The translations under genes and the position numbers were made by a program. Of a DNA stretch of 34,698 nucleotides, positions 24,284-33,390 are shown piece after piece. Source of the stretch: Clostridia bacterium (lineage in GTDB: Bacteria > Bacillota > Clostridia > Lachnospirales > Lachnospiraceae). The notes beneath the pieces were generated by a model. That model was not told where the DNA came from and searched no databases. It saw only the letters and a list, made by a program, of their open reading frames with translations. How positions within the stretch are numbered: the stretch's first letter is position 1; each line of letters opens with the position of its first letter. The stretch lies in NCBI GenBank assembly GCA_910574475.1, contig CAJTAT010000015.1, positions 19,672 to 54,369 on the forward strand. Direction: 5' to 3'.

Positions 24284-24312
24284 TTGACACTATCTTCCTA
24301 TACCGATATAAT
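24284..24312 (+). promoter_or_regulatory. Consensus promoter of the HAD phosphatase gene
   Basis: TTGACA (24284-24289), 17 bases, TATAAT (24307-24312), both at perfect consensus, 30 bases before ATG 24342. Confidence 0.9.
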
Positions 24313-24341
24313 GACAGCAGTAAAATCAAGGAGTATACAAT

Positions 24342-25124
24342 ATGGCAAAGCTAAAATTAATCGCCTGCGATTTAGACGGCACGCTCCTTCTCAACGGAGC
24401 CCAGTCGCTTAAACCCAATACCTGTGAGCTCATTGAGCGCCTGCTTCAAAAGAATATCCTATTTTTCGCCGCTAGTGGACGACAATACCCCAATCTGCAG
24501 CGCCTCTTCTGGCCCTTGGGGGAACAGATTGGGTATCTCTGTGAAAACGGGTGCGTAAGCTTTTATCAGGGCAGGCAATTGCATAAAGAGCTTATGGATC
24601 AAGCCCTGGGCCGGGAGCTGATTGAAGCAATCCAGCAGACAGAAGGCGTTGAAGTTCTGGTATCTGGGGTCATGGATAGTTATGTCCAGCCAAAAGATAT
24701 GCGCTTTTATCACCATATGCGGGATGTAGTAAAAAACAATGTCACACTCGTACCGGATATCCTTCATACAGATGAGGAATATATGAAAATCTCTGTTTAC
24801 GAAGAAAGTGGCGTGAAAGATGAGGAATACTGGAAAGAACGTTTTGGCAGCCGTTGTAATGTGGTCACTGGAGGCAATGTCTGGCTGGACATGATGCCCC
24901 TTCATGTGAGTAAAGCTTCTGCGCTCAGGCACATCCTTGATGAGCTTCAGATTCTGCCGGAAGAATGTATGGCTATTGGGGACAATGACAATGATCGGGA
25001 AATGCTGGAAATGGTCGGATATCCGGTGACTGTCAAAAGTGCAAAACCTCAGATACGGTCACTGGCAAAATATGAGACGGAGACTGTAGAAGATTTAATA
25101 TGCAAGATCCTGTCAGAGGAATAG
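24342..25124 (+). CDS. Cof-type HAD-IIB phosphatase
   Basis: A 260-residue cytosolic hydrolase. Motif I is DLDGT (10-14), with Asp10 as nucleophile and Asp12 as acid/base. Motif II is the ASGRQ block near 45-49, and motif IV is GDNDND (213-218). A type IIB cap lies between about 85 and 180. The substrate (a sugar phosphate or similar) cannot be told from sequence. AAGGAG precedes the ATG. It is a single-gene unit between a promoter and a terminator. Confidence 0.93.
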   Translation: MAKLKLIACDLDGTLLLNGAQSLKPNTCELIERLLQKNILFFAASGRQYPNLQRLFWPLGEQIGYLCENGCVSFYQGRQLHKELMDQALGRELIEAIQQTEGVEVLVSGVMDSYVQPKDMRFYHHMRDVVKNNVTLVPDILHTDEEYMKISVYEESGVKDEEYWKERFGSRCNVVTGGNVWLDMMPLHVSKASALRHILDELQILPEECMAIGDNDNDREMLEMVGYPVTVKSAKPQIRSLAKYETETVEDLICKILSEE

Positions 25125-25149
25125 GCAAAGCTACTGCAAAACTAATTAT

Positions 25150-25190
25150 GGGTGCACTGCAAAAAAGCAATGCACCCAGCCCTTTTATTT
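25150..25190 (+). terminator. Terminator of the HAD phosphatase gene
   Basis: GGGTGCACTGC (25150-25160) pairs with GCAATGCACCC (25167-25177) with one mismatch and a loop of six A. It is followed on the plus strand by CCTTTTATTTT. It lies between two convergent genes. Confidence 0.8.
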
Positions 25191-25191
25191 T

Positions 25192-25794
25192 CTATTTTAA
25201 CTGATTCATCAGACTTTTACAGAGAAAATTCTTCATCTCCTCCTCGCCCAGCTCTGGCATATTCTCCTGGCCTTCCAGATAAATCACAAAGCTCATGAGA
25301 CTTCCCAAGGTAAGCATACACGCTGCAGATAAGGGAATCTCCTGGCGAATCTGACCTTTTTCCCTACCCTCCTGGCACAATTCAAACAGGCGCTTCGGAG
25401 GGCTACAGGCGTCGGTTCTTCTTTTGCTCAGTTCTTCTAAAAGAGCAGTGCTGACTTCACAGGGGTGAGTGGTCAGACGCAAAAGGCGTGTAAATGATTT
25501 CTGTTCCCGAAAATGGCGTAAGATCCAGTCAAAGGCATAGCTTATCTTTTCTTCAAAAGAAGGAAGCCGATCTAAATTCTCTTTTTCTGCCAGCATCTTC
25601 TCTTCCACGTCATTAAGCAGAGCACAGGCAATAAGCTCTTCCTTACTTTTGAAATACTCATACGCCGTCCCTTTTCCAATACCTGCCTGCTTTGTAATAT
25701 CTGATACTTTGATAGAGTAAATGTCTCTGCCCTCATCCAGCAGTTCCAAAACTGCCTGATACAGAGCCAGAGCTTTTGGCCTTGACTCTTTCAT
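25192..25794 (-). CDS. TetR family regulator linked to the RND pump
   Basis: A 200-residue regulator with N-terminal helix-turn-helix (KVSDITKQAGIGKGTAYEYFKSKEELI, quoted in part) and a helical C-terminal domain. Its ATG directly abuts the stop codon of the RND gene, so it is the second gene of that operon. The operator overlapping the RND promoter start (29860-29871) is a likely binding site. It probably senses the pump substrate and represses its own operon. Confidence 0.92.
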   Translation of the reverse strand: MKESRPKALALYQAVLELLDEGRDIYSIKVSDITKQAGIGKGTAYEYFKSKEELIACALLNDVEEKMLAEKENLDRLPSFEEKISYAFDWILRHFREQKSFTRLLRLTTHPCEVSTALLEELSKRRTDACSPPKRLFELCQEGREKGQIRQEIPLSAACMLTLGSLMSFVIYLEGQENMPELGEEEMKNFLCKSLMNQLK

Positions 25795-28700
25795 TTACTC
25801 CACCTCCACCCTTTGCTTTCTGCGGATTAACAGAGAATATACACAGGGTATCACGAACAAAGTCAGCAGAGTACCATACAAAAGGCCGCCGATGGTAACA
25901 ATGGCCATAGGTTGAACCATATCTGAACCCATGCCTACGCCTGCCCCCATAGTGGAAAGCCCCAGGATAGTAGTCAGAGCAGTCATAAGAATCGGACGCA
26001 TACGTGTCTTACCTGCTTCCACCAAAGCCTCTGTCTTGCTCATTCCTCTGTCGCACAGCTGATTCGTATAGTCAATCAGCACAATTCCATTGTTTACAAT
26101 AATACCAGACAGCATGACAAAGCCAATCATGGCAATGACACTGAATTCGCTCCCTGCTGCAAATAGTCCAAGAAGCCCACCCGTAAATGCCAACGGTACA
26201 GTAAACATAATGATAAATGGTGATAATAAGGACTGGAACTGGGCAACCATAATCAAATACATGAACAGCAAAGCCAGCAAAAGCATTTTCATCAATTCCA
26301 CCATAGATTCATTAATCGTCTCGTTCTCTCCCTGCATCTCAATAGAATATCCCTCTGGCACTTCATAGGTCGCCAGTTTTTTCTCTAGCTCTGAGGAGAC
26401 AAGCCCTACATTGTGATCATCATCTATGGCAGCCGTCACGTTGATAAAACGGGACTGGGCATCTCTCTGAATAGATTCCAAGCCTTCTGCATAGGAAAAT
26501 TCTGCTATATCTGCCAGCGGCACATGCTCTTTTGTACTGTCTTGTTTTGTCACGGTGAGTACCAAATCCTGTACCGTCTCCCGAGTCAGTTTTTCATCCT
26601 CACCATTGATTACCATCACATCAAAATCTTCTGTATCTGTAGACAGGGTTGTAGCACTGGATGGATCGGCTAATTTTTCCATAATCTCAGAAAATACGCC
26701 AGCAGTTGTCAGGCCCTGTTGGGCTGCTTTTTCCTTATTTACCTGAATACGAAGCTCGCCCGTCACCTCTTCCACTCCGTCGGAGATATCTATTGTGCCA
26801 TCTGTCTCTTCTACAATCTTTGCCACATCCTTTGCAATCTCCTGTAGGCGATCCAGATCGCGGCCTTTGATCATAACTGAGATTCCACTTCCACCAAGCG
26901 CGCTCATATCCATACTGGAAGTGGCTACCTCGATCTCGGCCTCCATATCCTCTGTCATCTCCATAATTTCATTTTTCAGTTCCTGATTTGTAAGTGTCTT
27001 ATTCTCGTCCAGAAGTACATAGAGGGCAATCTCGTTGGTCGAAACATCATCACTTACCAATCCCATAGAACTACCAGTATTCGTCATGGCGCCTACCTCT
27101 ACCACGTCCTCCAGAGTCAGCAGGCGTCGCTGCAGTTCGTCAGATTGTTCTGCCGTATCTGCAAGAGCTGTCCCCTCCGGCATAGTCAATGTAATGCTCA
27201 TCTGGGTACTGTCCATTTCTGGCATAAATGCAGTTCCCTGAGCAAATTCCAGCACTGCACTTAATACGAGCATCCCAACTGCCAGTGCCAATACAGCAAT
27301 CCTCCCCTTAAGGGCCAGTCGGATAAGCTTTTCATAGCCACTCATAAGTATCTCAAAGAAGCGTGACAGCTTCTTTTCTTTTGTATTTTTCAATAGTCCT
27401 GCTCCCATAGCAGGAACCAAAGTCAACGCTACTGCCAAACTTGCTCCCAGGGAATAGGCAATGGTTAGTCCCATGTCTACAAATAACTGCCTGGTAATAC
27501 CTTCTGTAAATACAATAGGCAGAAATACGCAGACGGTTGTCAAGGTAGAAGCTGCAATCGCTCCCGCCACTTCTCTCGCTCCTTCTATAGCTGCTTCTGA
27601 GGCGCTTCTTCCCTCATTTCTGAGCCGGTAAATATTCTCTATTACTACTATGGAGTTGTCTACCAGCATACCGATTCCCAGTGCTAAGCCGGACAGAGAT
27701 ATAATATTTAACGTTACGCCGCTAAAGTACATGCAGACTACAGCCACCACCACACTAATAGGAATGGAACAGGCAATAACCAGCGTAGGTCTTAAATCCT
27801 TCAGAAACAGAATCAGAATCAAAATCGCCAGAATCGCTCCTGAGATCATATTGTTAAATACAGAATCTGTCACTAGATCAATATAAACCCCCTGGTCCAT
27901 CAAAGGACTCAGCAAAAGTCCTGGATCCTCTTCCTGGAGCTCTGCCATTTTATTGTTGATTTTATCTGATACATATCCGGTTGAGTATCCTGTCTGCTTC
28001 TGTATAGTCAGCATAACGCCTGGCTGACCGTTGATGCTGGCATAAACTTCATCCGAATTGTCTGTCATAAATACATCAGCCACATCACTTAAGTGTATGG
28101 TATCAACCCCATCCATCTCCATATCGATGAGAACCATATTCTGAAGGCTTTCCAAATCATCTACTTTATCGCCTACTCGGACGAGATAATCAATTCCTTC
28201 CTCTGTCACATAACCGGCAGGCATGGAGAAATTCTGAGCTGCCAAAAGATTTTCTACCATCTCCACAGTAAGGATATCCCTCATATCCGCATTGACCAGG
28301 GCGTCTTCCTTGGCTTCCGCCAAATCCTCCTCGCCCTCTTTGATAGATTCCCAGCCATCATCCAACTGTTTGCGGGCATCATTTAACTGATCCTGAGCGT
28401 CATTGATCTGATCCCAGGCATCCGTAAGCTGATCCTGAGCAGACTCCAACTGTTCCTTGGCAGATTTCAACTGAGCTTTGGTAATATTCAGGGTTGCCGA
28501 AGCGCTACCCATCTCAATGGCAGCTATCATTTCGCCCATGTTGACTTCTGTCAGCTTCTGGCTTAGCTGTTCATTGGCTGCCTCCAACTCAGCTTTGGCT
28601 TCCAGAAGCTTTTCATAGCCTCCAATGGCCTCCTCCATCTGAGAAAGGATTTCACTTACACTATTTATTCCTACTTCCAAGCTTGCCATATCGGTAATCA

Positions 28701-29829
28701 TTCCCAGCACTGCAGAAAGCGTCTCGTCTTCAATCCCGTTAATAATTTCCCCAATTCCGGCATTGATAATTTCATTGCCAGCAGCTCCTGTAGGATCGTT
28801 TGTATTTGCCTCCTCTGCGGCAGCTTTTATCTCCTCCAGAGAGGTAAGAAGGTTCTTAAGTACTGGCTGCATTTCCTTCGCCTGGCTATACTCTGAGGAA
28901 TGTTCCGCAATCTGTGACTCTATAATAGCCAGATTTTTCGTAATCTCAGCCTTACCGTCATTGATAGCCGTCTGCGCTGCTGCCAACTGCTCCGCAGTCT
29001 CTTTTTTTGTCTCCTCAAGTGTGTCAATCCCTGATCTGACTTCGTCCAGACCTTCTTCCAGATCCTGCTTATTCTCCTCAAGTTCGACCTCATTATCCCG
29101 CAACTCATTGATGCTGTCATTCAGCTCTCTCTGACCGTCTGCCAGCTCCTTCTGGCCGTCCACCAATTCCTTTTTGCCATCAACAATCTCCTGCTCAGCA
29201 TCCTCAAATTCACTCTCTATGTACCCAAATACTTGCTGATTAATGGCATCAATTTTATCCTGACGGATCACCACCTGAACACTCTCTTCAATCAATCCAA
29301 AAGCTGTGACGGAAGCTACTCCCTCCAAACTCTCAAGGTCTGGAATAATCATATTCTCTGCAAGCTTCGTCACTTCGGCACTAGTTGTTCCCTCTTTCGT
29401 CACAGCCGTCACCATTACTGGCATCATATCTGGATTGAGTTTTATAATTATAGGACTTCCTATTGACTCATCCGGCCACATAGCTTTTAATTGATCCAGA
29501 TTTTCCCGCATCTCTATGGTGACAGAATCCATATTGGTAGTCTGTGCAAATTCCAAAGCCACCAGAGAATAGTTCTCTGCAGAAATAGAGCTTACATTTT
29601 CAATATTACTCACCGTCGCCATGGACTGCTCCACAGGCCTCGTCACCACGCTCTCCACAGTCTCCGGGCTTGCGCCTGCATAAGTTGTCATAACAATTGC
29701 ATAAGGTAGATTCATACTTGGTAGTAAATCTGTCGTCATCTTTGTAAAAGACACTACGCCTAATACAATGACGAGTACCACTGCCACTAGCACTGTATAC
29801 GGTCTTTTCACACTGTATCTGGATATCAT
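25795..29829 (-). CDS. RND (HAE1/AcrB-type) efflux transporter with long coiled-coil insertion
   Basis: The 1344-residue inner-membrane protein is larger than a typical RND pump (about 1030-1050). It starts SRYSVKRPYTVLVAVVLV, followed by the porter motifs AGASPETVESVVTRPVE and FAQTTN. About 310 residues, roughly 200-510, of Glu/Lys/Gln coiled-coil repeats (KKELVDGQKELADGQ) are inserted in the first extracytoplasmic loop. TM4 has GMLVDNSIVVIE, with Asp724 followed by Asn725 where AcrB has Asp407-Asp408. TM10 has IIVNNGIVLID, with Asn1246 where AcrB has Lys940. There is no outer-membrane partner or membrane-fusion protein here. The coiled coil may extend across the peptidoglycan, which is inference. 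A consensus promoter and TetR operator control it. Confidence 0.92.
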   Translation of the reverse strand: MISRYSVKRPYTVLVAVVLVIVLGVVSFTKMTTDLLPSMNLPYAIVMTTYAGASPETVESVVTRPVEQSMATVSNIENVSSISAENYSLVALEFAQTTNMDSVTIEMRENLDQLKAMWPDESIGSPIIIKLNPDMMPVMVTAVTKEGTTSAEVTKLAENMIIPDLESLEGVASVTAFGLIEESVQVVIRQDKIDAINQQVFGYIESEFEDAEQEIVDGKKELVDGQKELADGQRELNDSINELRDNEVELEENKQDLEEGLDEVRSGIDTLEETKKETAEQLAAAQTAINDGKAEITKNLAIIESQIAEHSSEYSQAKEMQPVLKNLLTSLEEIKAAAEEANTNDPTGAAGNEIINAGIGEIINGIEDETLSAVLGMITDMASLEVGINSVSEILSQMEEAIGGYEKLLEAKAELEAANEQLSQKLTEVNMGEMIAAIEMGSASATLNITKAQLKSAKEQLESAQDQLTDAWDQINDAQDQLNDARKQLDDGWESIKEGEEDLAEAKEDALVNADMRDILTVEMVENLLAAQNFSMPAGYVTEEGIDYLVRVGDKVDDLESLQNMVLIDMEMDGVDTIHLSDVADVFMTDNSDEVYASINGQPGVMLTIQKQTGYSTGYVSDKINNKMAELQEEDPGLLLSPLMDQGVYIDLVTDSVFNNMISGAILAILILILFLKDLRPTLVIACSIPISVVVAVVCMYFSGVTLNIISLSGLALGIGMLVDNSIVVIENIYRLRNEGRSASEAAIEGAREVAGAIAASTLTTVCVFLPIVFTEGITRQLFVDMGLTIAYSLGASLAVALTLVPAMGAGLLKNTKEKKLSRFFEILMSGYEKLIRLALKGRIAVLALAVGMLVLSAVLEFAQGTAFMPEMDSTQMSITLTMPEGTALADTAEQSDELQRRLLTLEDVVEVGAMTNTGSSMGLVSDDVSTNEIALYVLLDENKTLTNQELKNEIMEMTEDMEAEIEVATSSMDMSALGGSGISVMIKGRDLDRLQEIAKDVAKIVEETDGTIDISDGVEEVTGELRIQVNKEKAAQQGLTTAGVFSEIMEKLADPSSATTLSTDTEDFDVMVINGEDEKLTRETVQDLVLTVTKQDSTKEHVPLADIAEFSYAEGLESIQRDAQSRFINVTAAIDDDHNVGLVSSELEKKLATYEVPEGYSIEMQGENETINESMVELMKMLLLALLFMYLIMVAQFQSLLSPFIIMFTVPLAFTGGLLGLFAAGSEFSVIAMIGFVMLSGIIVNNGIVLIDYTNQLCDRGMSKTEALVEAGKTRMRPILMTALTTILGLSTMGAGVGMGSDMVQPMAIVTIGGLLYGTLLTLFVIPCVYSLLIRRKQRVEVE

Positions 29830-29859
29830 TTCTTCATGTCTCCTGTCTCCTCATTTTCC

Positions 29860-29912
29860 GACCAGCTGGTCAGTATTGTTCTAATTATAAAATCCTCATA
29901 TAAAAGTGTCAA
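29860..29912 (-). promoter_or_regulatory. RND-tetR promoter and operator
   Basis: On the minus strand TTGACA (29907-29912), 17 bases, TATAAT (29884-29889). The palindrome GACCAGCTGGTC (29860-29871) lies just after the -10, covering the predicted transcript start. It is a typical TetR-type site for the regulator encoded second in the operon. Confidence 0.85.
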
Positions 29913-30271
29913 CTAAAAAAAGTATAAAATTCTGGTGTTCATGATAACCTGCCAGTCATTAATTCAACTAAAAAGTAGAATATCCACCTAATATCGTACG
30001 TTTTTATACATAATATCTATTGAGGCAATGTCCTCAGGTATTCTACTGGAAAACTCATCATTTCCACACTCTCGAGTTTATGGTACAATAGCTACGGTTA
30101 TGAAGATAAATCGGAGCAGGAGGACGCTAAGACCGCAAGGGATATTCATTTTTAATATTGAACCCCCAAACAACTGGCGCTATACCACCCCTCCGGGAGC
30201 ATAGCGCCAGTTGTTGTTAGCAATCGTTTCACGGTTTGCATGCAGTACCTTTTAAACTCACCTAATTACTT
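29913..30271. other. Intergenic region between the RND promoter and metK
   Basis: No gene is supported in these roughly 360 bases. They hold a short inverted pair (GAGGCAATGTCCTC, near 30022-30035), a possible plus-strand transcript with its own -10 (30085-30215), and a 13-bp hairpin at 30168-30208. The hairpin also lies in the 3' region of metK and could end that transcript. The remainder is AT-rich without recognisable structure. Confidence 0.5.
30085..30215 (+). ncRNA. Candidate orphan plus-strand transcript
   Basis: An extended -10 TGGTACAAT is centred near 30088, and a weak -35 TTTCCA lies 17 bases upstream. About 100 bases later the hairpin CAACTGGCGCTAT/ATAGCGCCAGTTG closes the region. 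The sequence between includes AGCAGGAGGACGCTAAGACCGCAAGG, which looks non-random. A 34-codon frame (ATG near 30100) runs through it but has no ribosome binding site, so a small RNA is preferred. The family is not recognised. Confidence 0.3.
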
Positions 30272-31459
30272 TTATAAATATTTTTTCAACTCTTCTACCT
30301 TATCTGTCTTCTCCCAGGGAAGATCAAGATCCAGGCGGCCAAAGTGACCGTAAGCTGCTGTCTGCTTGTAGATCGGCCGACGCAGATCAAGCATTTTAAT
30401 GATTCCCGCAGGACGAAGGTCAAAATTCTCGCGGATAATCTCTACTAGCTTCTGTTCTGACACCTTACCAGTTCCAAAGGTGTCTACCCGAACTGAAGTC
30501 GGACGTGCCACGCCGATTGCATAGGAAAGCTGAATTTCACACTTCTCAGCCAGCCCGGCTGCAACAATATTCTTTGCTGCATAGCGCGCCGCATAAGCTG
30601 CAGAGCGATCCACCTTCGTGTAATCCTTTCCTGAAAATGCTCCGCCGCCGTGACGTGCCATACCGCCATATGTATCTACTATAATTTTTCTTCCAGTCAC
30701 ACCGCTGTCTCCATGAGGTCCACCGATAACAAAACGGCCTGTAGGGTTGATAAAGAACTTTGTATCTGCATCCACCAACTCTGCCGGAAGAATTGGTTCA
30801 AACACATACTTTTTAATATCTGCATGAATCTGTTCCTGAGTTACGTCCTCACTGTGCTGAGTGGAGAGTACTACTGCATCCAGACGAATTGGCTTGCCAG
30901 CCTCATCATATTCCACAGTCACCTGAGATTTTCCATCGGGACGCAGATAGGGCAGTGTGCCATCCTTTCGTACCTTTGTAAGCTGCAATACCAGCTTGTG
31001 GGCCAAGGAAATGGGATAGGGCATCATCTCAGGAGTTTCATTGGTGGCATATCCAAACATCATTCCCTGATCTCCTGCTCCTATGGCCTCAATCTCGTCC
31101 TCGCTCATGGTATGCTCTTTTGCTTCCAGAGCTTTGTTAACACCCATTGCAATGTCTGTAGACTGCTCGTCAATAGCTGTGATAACTGCACAGTTATCAG
31201 CGTCCATGCCATAGGCTCCGTTGGTATATCCAATCTCACGTAAAGTATCTCTTACGATCTTCTGGATGTCTACGTATCCTTTTGTTGTTATTTCTCCCAT
31301 AACCAGTACCAGGCCTGTGGTGGTTGCTGTCTCGCAGGCCACCCGGCTCATAGGATCCTGTGTCAAAAGAGCATCCAGGACGGCGTCTGAAATCTGATCG
31401 CAGACTTTGTCGGGATGTCCTTCTGTCACGGACTCTGAAGTAAATAATAATTTTTCCAT
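30272..31459 (-). CDS. metK: S-adenosylmethionine synthetase
   Basis: This 395-residue enzyme makes SAM from methionine and ATP. Landmarks are [17 protein letters not shown] (14-30), [12 protein letters not shown], and [19 protein letters not shown]. The length is normal. GGAGG stands seven bases before ATG 31459. A SAM-I riboswitch lies upstream (31763-31860). Its terminator is about 255 bases from the start codon, and the DNA between is a GC-rich repeat-like stretch. Feedback by SAM is therefore expected, provided transcripts still reach metK. Confidence 0.97.
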   Translation of the reverse strand: MEKLLFTSESVTEGHPDKVCDQISDAVLDALLTQDPMSRVACETATTTGLVLVMGEITTKGYVDIQKIVRDTLREIGYTNGAYGMDADNCAVITAIDEQSTDIAMGVNKALEAKEHTMSEDEIEAIGAGDQGMMFGYATNETPEMMPYPISLAHKLVLQLTKVRKDGTLPYLRPDGKSQVTVEYDEAGKPIRLDAVVLSTQHSEDVTQEQIHADIKKYVFEPILPAELVDADTKFFINPTGRFVIGGPHGDSGVTGRKIIVDTYGGMARHGGGAFSGKDYTKVDRSAAYAARYAAKNIVAAGLAEKCEIQLSYAIGVARPTSVRVDTFGTGKVSEQKLVEIIRENFDLRPAGIIKMLDLRRPIYKQTAAYGHFGRLDLDLPWEKTDKVEELKKYL

Positions 31460-31477
31460 TTTTCTTCCTCCTTGTAT

Positions 31478-31714
31478 TTTGGGTACGGCGCTGTGCTGCG
31501 GGGCTTCCTAAGGGGCTTCCCTCTTGGCCTTCGGCCAATTCGTCCGGCCTGGAAGGGCTAGGGCTTCACGCTACCCCGCCGTGCTTACCTCGATTTCGCT
31601 TCGCTTCATCTCGGTCGCGGGCTTCTCCCTATGAAAAAATCGAACAGTGGCTGCTTCCATGCAAGCATGGCGCAGACTCTCTTCGCTTTTTTCGCACGGC
31701 TCATTGCCAGCGCG
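31478..31714 (-). repeat. GC-rich repeat-like insertion between SAM riboswitch and metK
   Basis: This stretch is clearly more GC-rich than its surroundings. It contains small palindromes (TTGGCCTTCGGCCAA near 31529; GCGAAGCGAAAT-type repeats) and an open frame at 31571-31759 with a peptide AGNEPCEKSEESLRHACMEA. I recall similar translated peptides recurring in Lachnospiraceae intergenic DNA. That frame starts inside the riboswitch terminator, so it is not a normal gene. A dispersed element is the best explanation. Its boundaries are uncertain. Confidence 0.5.
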
Positions 31715-31741
31715 TAAAAAAAGGTCCGCAAAAGCGGACCT
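31715..31741 (-). terminator. SAM-I riboswitch terminator
   Basis: AGGTCCGC and GCGGACCT (31722-31741) form an 8-bp stem with a 4-base loop, followed on the minus strand by seven T. It is the expression platform of the upstream aptamer. Confidence 0.9.
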
Positions 31742-31762
31742 GATAGATTCGATAATCAAATC

Positions 31763-31860
31763 CTCTTATTGTTCGATTAAACTCGCTCAGGTTGGCACCT
31801 TCCATCTCTGGGGTTGCCGTGACTTCACAGATCCCTTGTATCTCCATCACTCTGAATAAG
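31763..31860 (-). ncRNA. SAM-I (S-box) riboswitch
   Basis: On the minus strand the aptamer opens CTTATTCAGAGTGATGGAG and closes AATAAGAG, giving the P1 helix. The conserved core elements GTGAAGTCACGGCAACC and GGTGCCAACCTGAGC are present in the right order. SAM binding would favour the terminator at 31715-31741 and switch off metK. Confidence 0.93.
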
Positions 31861-31900
31861 AGAAAATTTTACAATATTCAATTTGCTTATCACAGATACT

Positions 31901-31929
31901 AGCATACTATTCCTGGCCAGTATTGTCAA
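31901..31929 (-). promoter_or_regulatory. metK promoter, overlapping the murA stop codon
   Basis: TTGACA (31924-31929), 17 bases, TATGCT (31901-31906) on the minus strand. The murA TGA (31926-31928) lies inside the -35 box. Confidence 0.8.
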
Positions 31930-33218
31930 CCTACTTTTAACCGGAATTTTTGGATGTCTCTTTCATCCTCCACTTTTTCAATAATAGCCCCTAAACTGCG
32001 CAGCTTTTCATCAAAACGTTCATATCCTCGTTCAATAAAGTGGACATCATCTATCACTGTATAGCCATCTGCTGCTAATCCTGCAATAACAAGGGCTGCT
32101 CCCGCACGCAGATCAGGACTGGAAATCCTGGCTCCTGTATACTGAAGCGTCCCATCTATAATGGCTGTATTTCCCTCTACTTTGATGTTAGCTCCCATAC
32201 GTGCCAATTCGTCCACGTATTTAAAGCGATTATCAAAGATACTCTCTGTCACAATGCTAGTGCCTTTCGCCAGTGCCAGCGCCACTGTAATCTGAGGCTG
32301 CATATCTGTAGGAAATCCCGGATAAGGAAGTGTCTTTACATTCGTGCTTTTCAATCTCTTAGAGGAAACCACGCGCACCGCGTCATCTAGCTCCTCTATC
32401 TCGCAGCCTATCTCCAAAAGCTTTGAAGTCGTAGCCTCCAAATGCTTGGGGATCACATTTTTCACTGTCACATCTCCCATGGTGGCCGCCGCTGCGAACA
32501 TAAACGTCCCTGCTTCGATCTGATCGGGAATAATGGAATACTCTGTGCTGTGAAGGCGCTCTACGCCCTTGATACGAATCACATCCGTACCGGCACCTTT
32601 AATATTAGCCCCCATGCTGTTCAGGAAGTTGGCCACATCTACCACGTGCGGCTCCTTTGCTGCATTTTCAAGGACTGTACTGCCCTCGGCCATGGCTGCA
32701 GCCATCATAATATTAATCGTAGCTCCCACAGATACCACATCCAGATAGATATGGCTTCCCCGCAGCTGCTCCGCTTCTGTGACAATAAATCCATATTCGA
32801 TTTTTACATCAGCACCTAAGGCTTTGAATCCCTTTAAATGCTGATCGATTGGCCTGCTTCCAATATTACATCCGCCTGGAAGGGGAACTGCCGCCCTCTT
32901 ATACTTGCCCAAAAGTGCGCCAAGCAAATAATAAGATGCGCGAATTCTCTTAATATACTCGTAATCTACACTAAAATTCCCAATCTGGGAACTATTTATC
33001 TTCACGCTGTGGCTATCCAAACGTTCAATCTTGGCCCCGATTTTCTCCATGGCCTCCAAAAGAACATTTATGTCCCTTACATCCGGGAGGTTTTCCACAA
33101 CTACAGTCTCGTTCGTCATGATGGCCGCTGCAAGAATCGCTAACGCCGCATTTTTAGCGCCACCGATCTCCACTTCTCCAACAAGCGGATTACCGCCCTT
33201 AATCACATACTGATCCAT
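31926..33218 (-). CDS. murA: UDP-N-acetylglucosamine 1-carboxyvinyltransferase
   Basis: The enzyme catalyses the first committed step of peptidoglycan synthesis, joining PEP to UDP-GlcNAc. The start is ATG 33218 with GGGAG six bases before it; a TTG at 33230 is in frame but less likely. The 430-residue protein has the early MDQYVIKGGNPLVGEVEIGGAKNA region (read in part) and the active-site loop PGGCNIGSRPID, with Cys117 as the fosfomycin-sensitive catalytic residue. Arg/Asp marks of the EPT fold, such as SPDLRAGAALVIAG, follow. Clostridia often have two paralogues, and which one this is cannot be told. Confidence 0.96.
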   Translation of the reverse strand: MDQYVIKGGNPLVGEVEIGGAKNAALAILAAAIMTNETVVVENLPDVRDINVLLEAMEKIGAKIERLDSHSVKINSSQIGNFSVDYEYIKRIRASYYLLGALLGKYKRAAVPLPGGCNIGSRPIDQHLKGFKALGADVKIEYGFIVTEAEQLRGSHIYLDVVSVGATINIMMAAAMAEGSTVLENAAKEPHVVDVANFLNSMGANIKGAGTDVIRIKGVERLHSTEYSIIPDQIEAGTFMFAAAATMGDVTVKNVIPKHLEATTSKLLEIGCEIEELDDAVRVVSSKRLKSTNVKTLPYPGFPTDMQPQITVALALAKGTSIVTESIFDNRFKYVDELARMGANIKVEGNTAIIDGTLQYTGARISSPDLRAGAALVIAGLAADGYTVIDDVHFIERGYERFDEKLRSLGAIIEKVEDERDIQKFRLKVG

Positions 33219-33335
33219 AACTGCTCCCAATTCTATGATCTCTTTTCATTATTTTCTATCTCTCTATTAAAACAATCTCTTGCAGTCTATCTTACCTAAT
33301 TCTGTATAGGATTATACAGGAAATATTCACAACTT

Positions 33336-33363
33336 AGTATACCACAAACTTTTTATTTGTAAA
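33336..33363 (-). promoter_or_regulatory. murA promoter
   Basis: TTTACA (33358-33363), 16 bases, TATACT (33336-33341) with extended TGG, on the minus strand. The leader to ATG 33218 is about 110 bases. Confidence 0.65.
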
Positions 33364-33390
33364 TACTTTATGCCAAGAAGTTTGTATCAT

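Noticed and set aside
30104..30150. Possible c-di-GMP (GEMM) riboswitch because of GGACGCTAAGACC
   Set aside because: Only a short block resembles GGACGCAAAG; the remaining conserved parts and a downstream gene on that strand are missing.
30101..30205. 34-codon frame on the plus strand starting MKINRSRRT
   Set aside because: No ribosome binding site and its end lies in the hairpin arm; an RNA is more likely than a peptide, and even that is uncertain.
31236..31538. 100-residue minus-strand frame over the metK start
   Set aside because: Overlaps metK in another frame and is Arg-rich shadow translation with part of the repeat element.
31571..31759. 62-residue minus-strand frame between SAM riboswitch and metK
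   Set aside because: It begins in the riboswitch terminator, has no ribosome binding site, and lies in repeat-like DNA.
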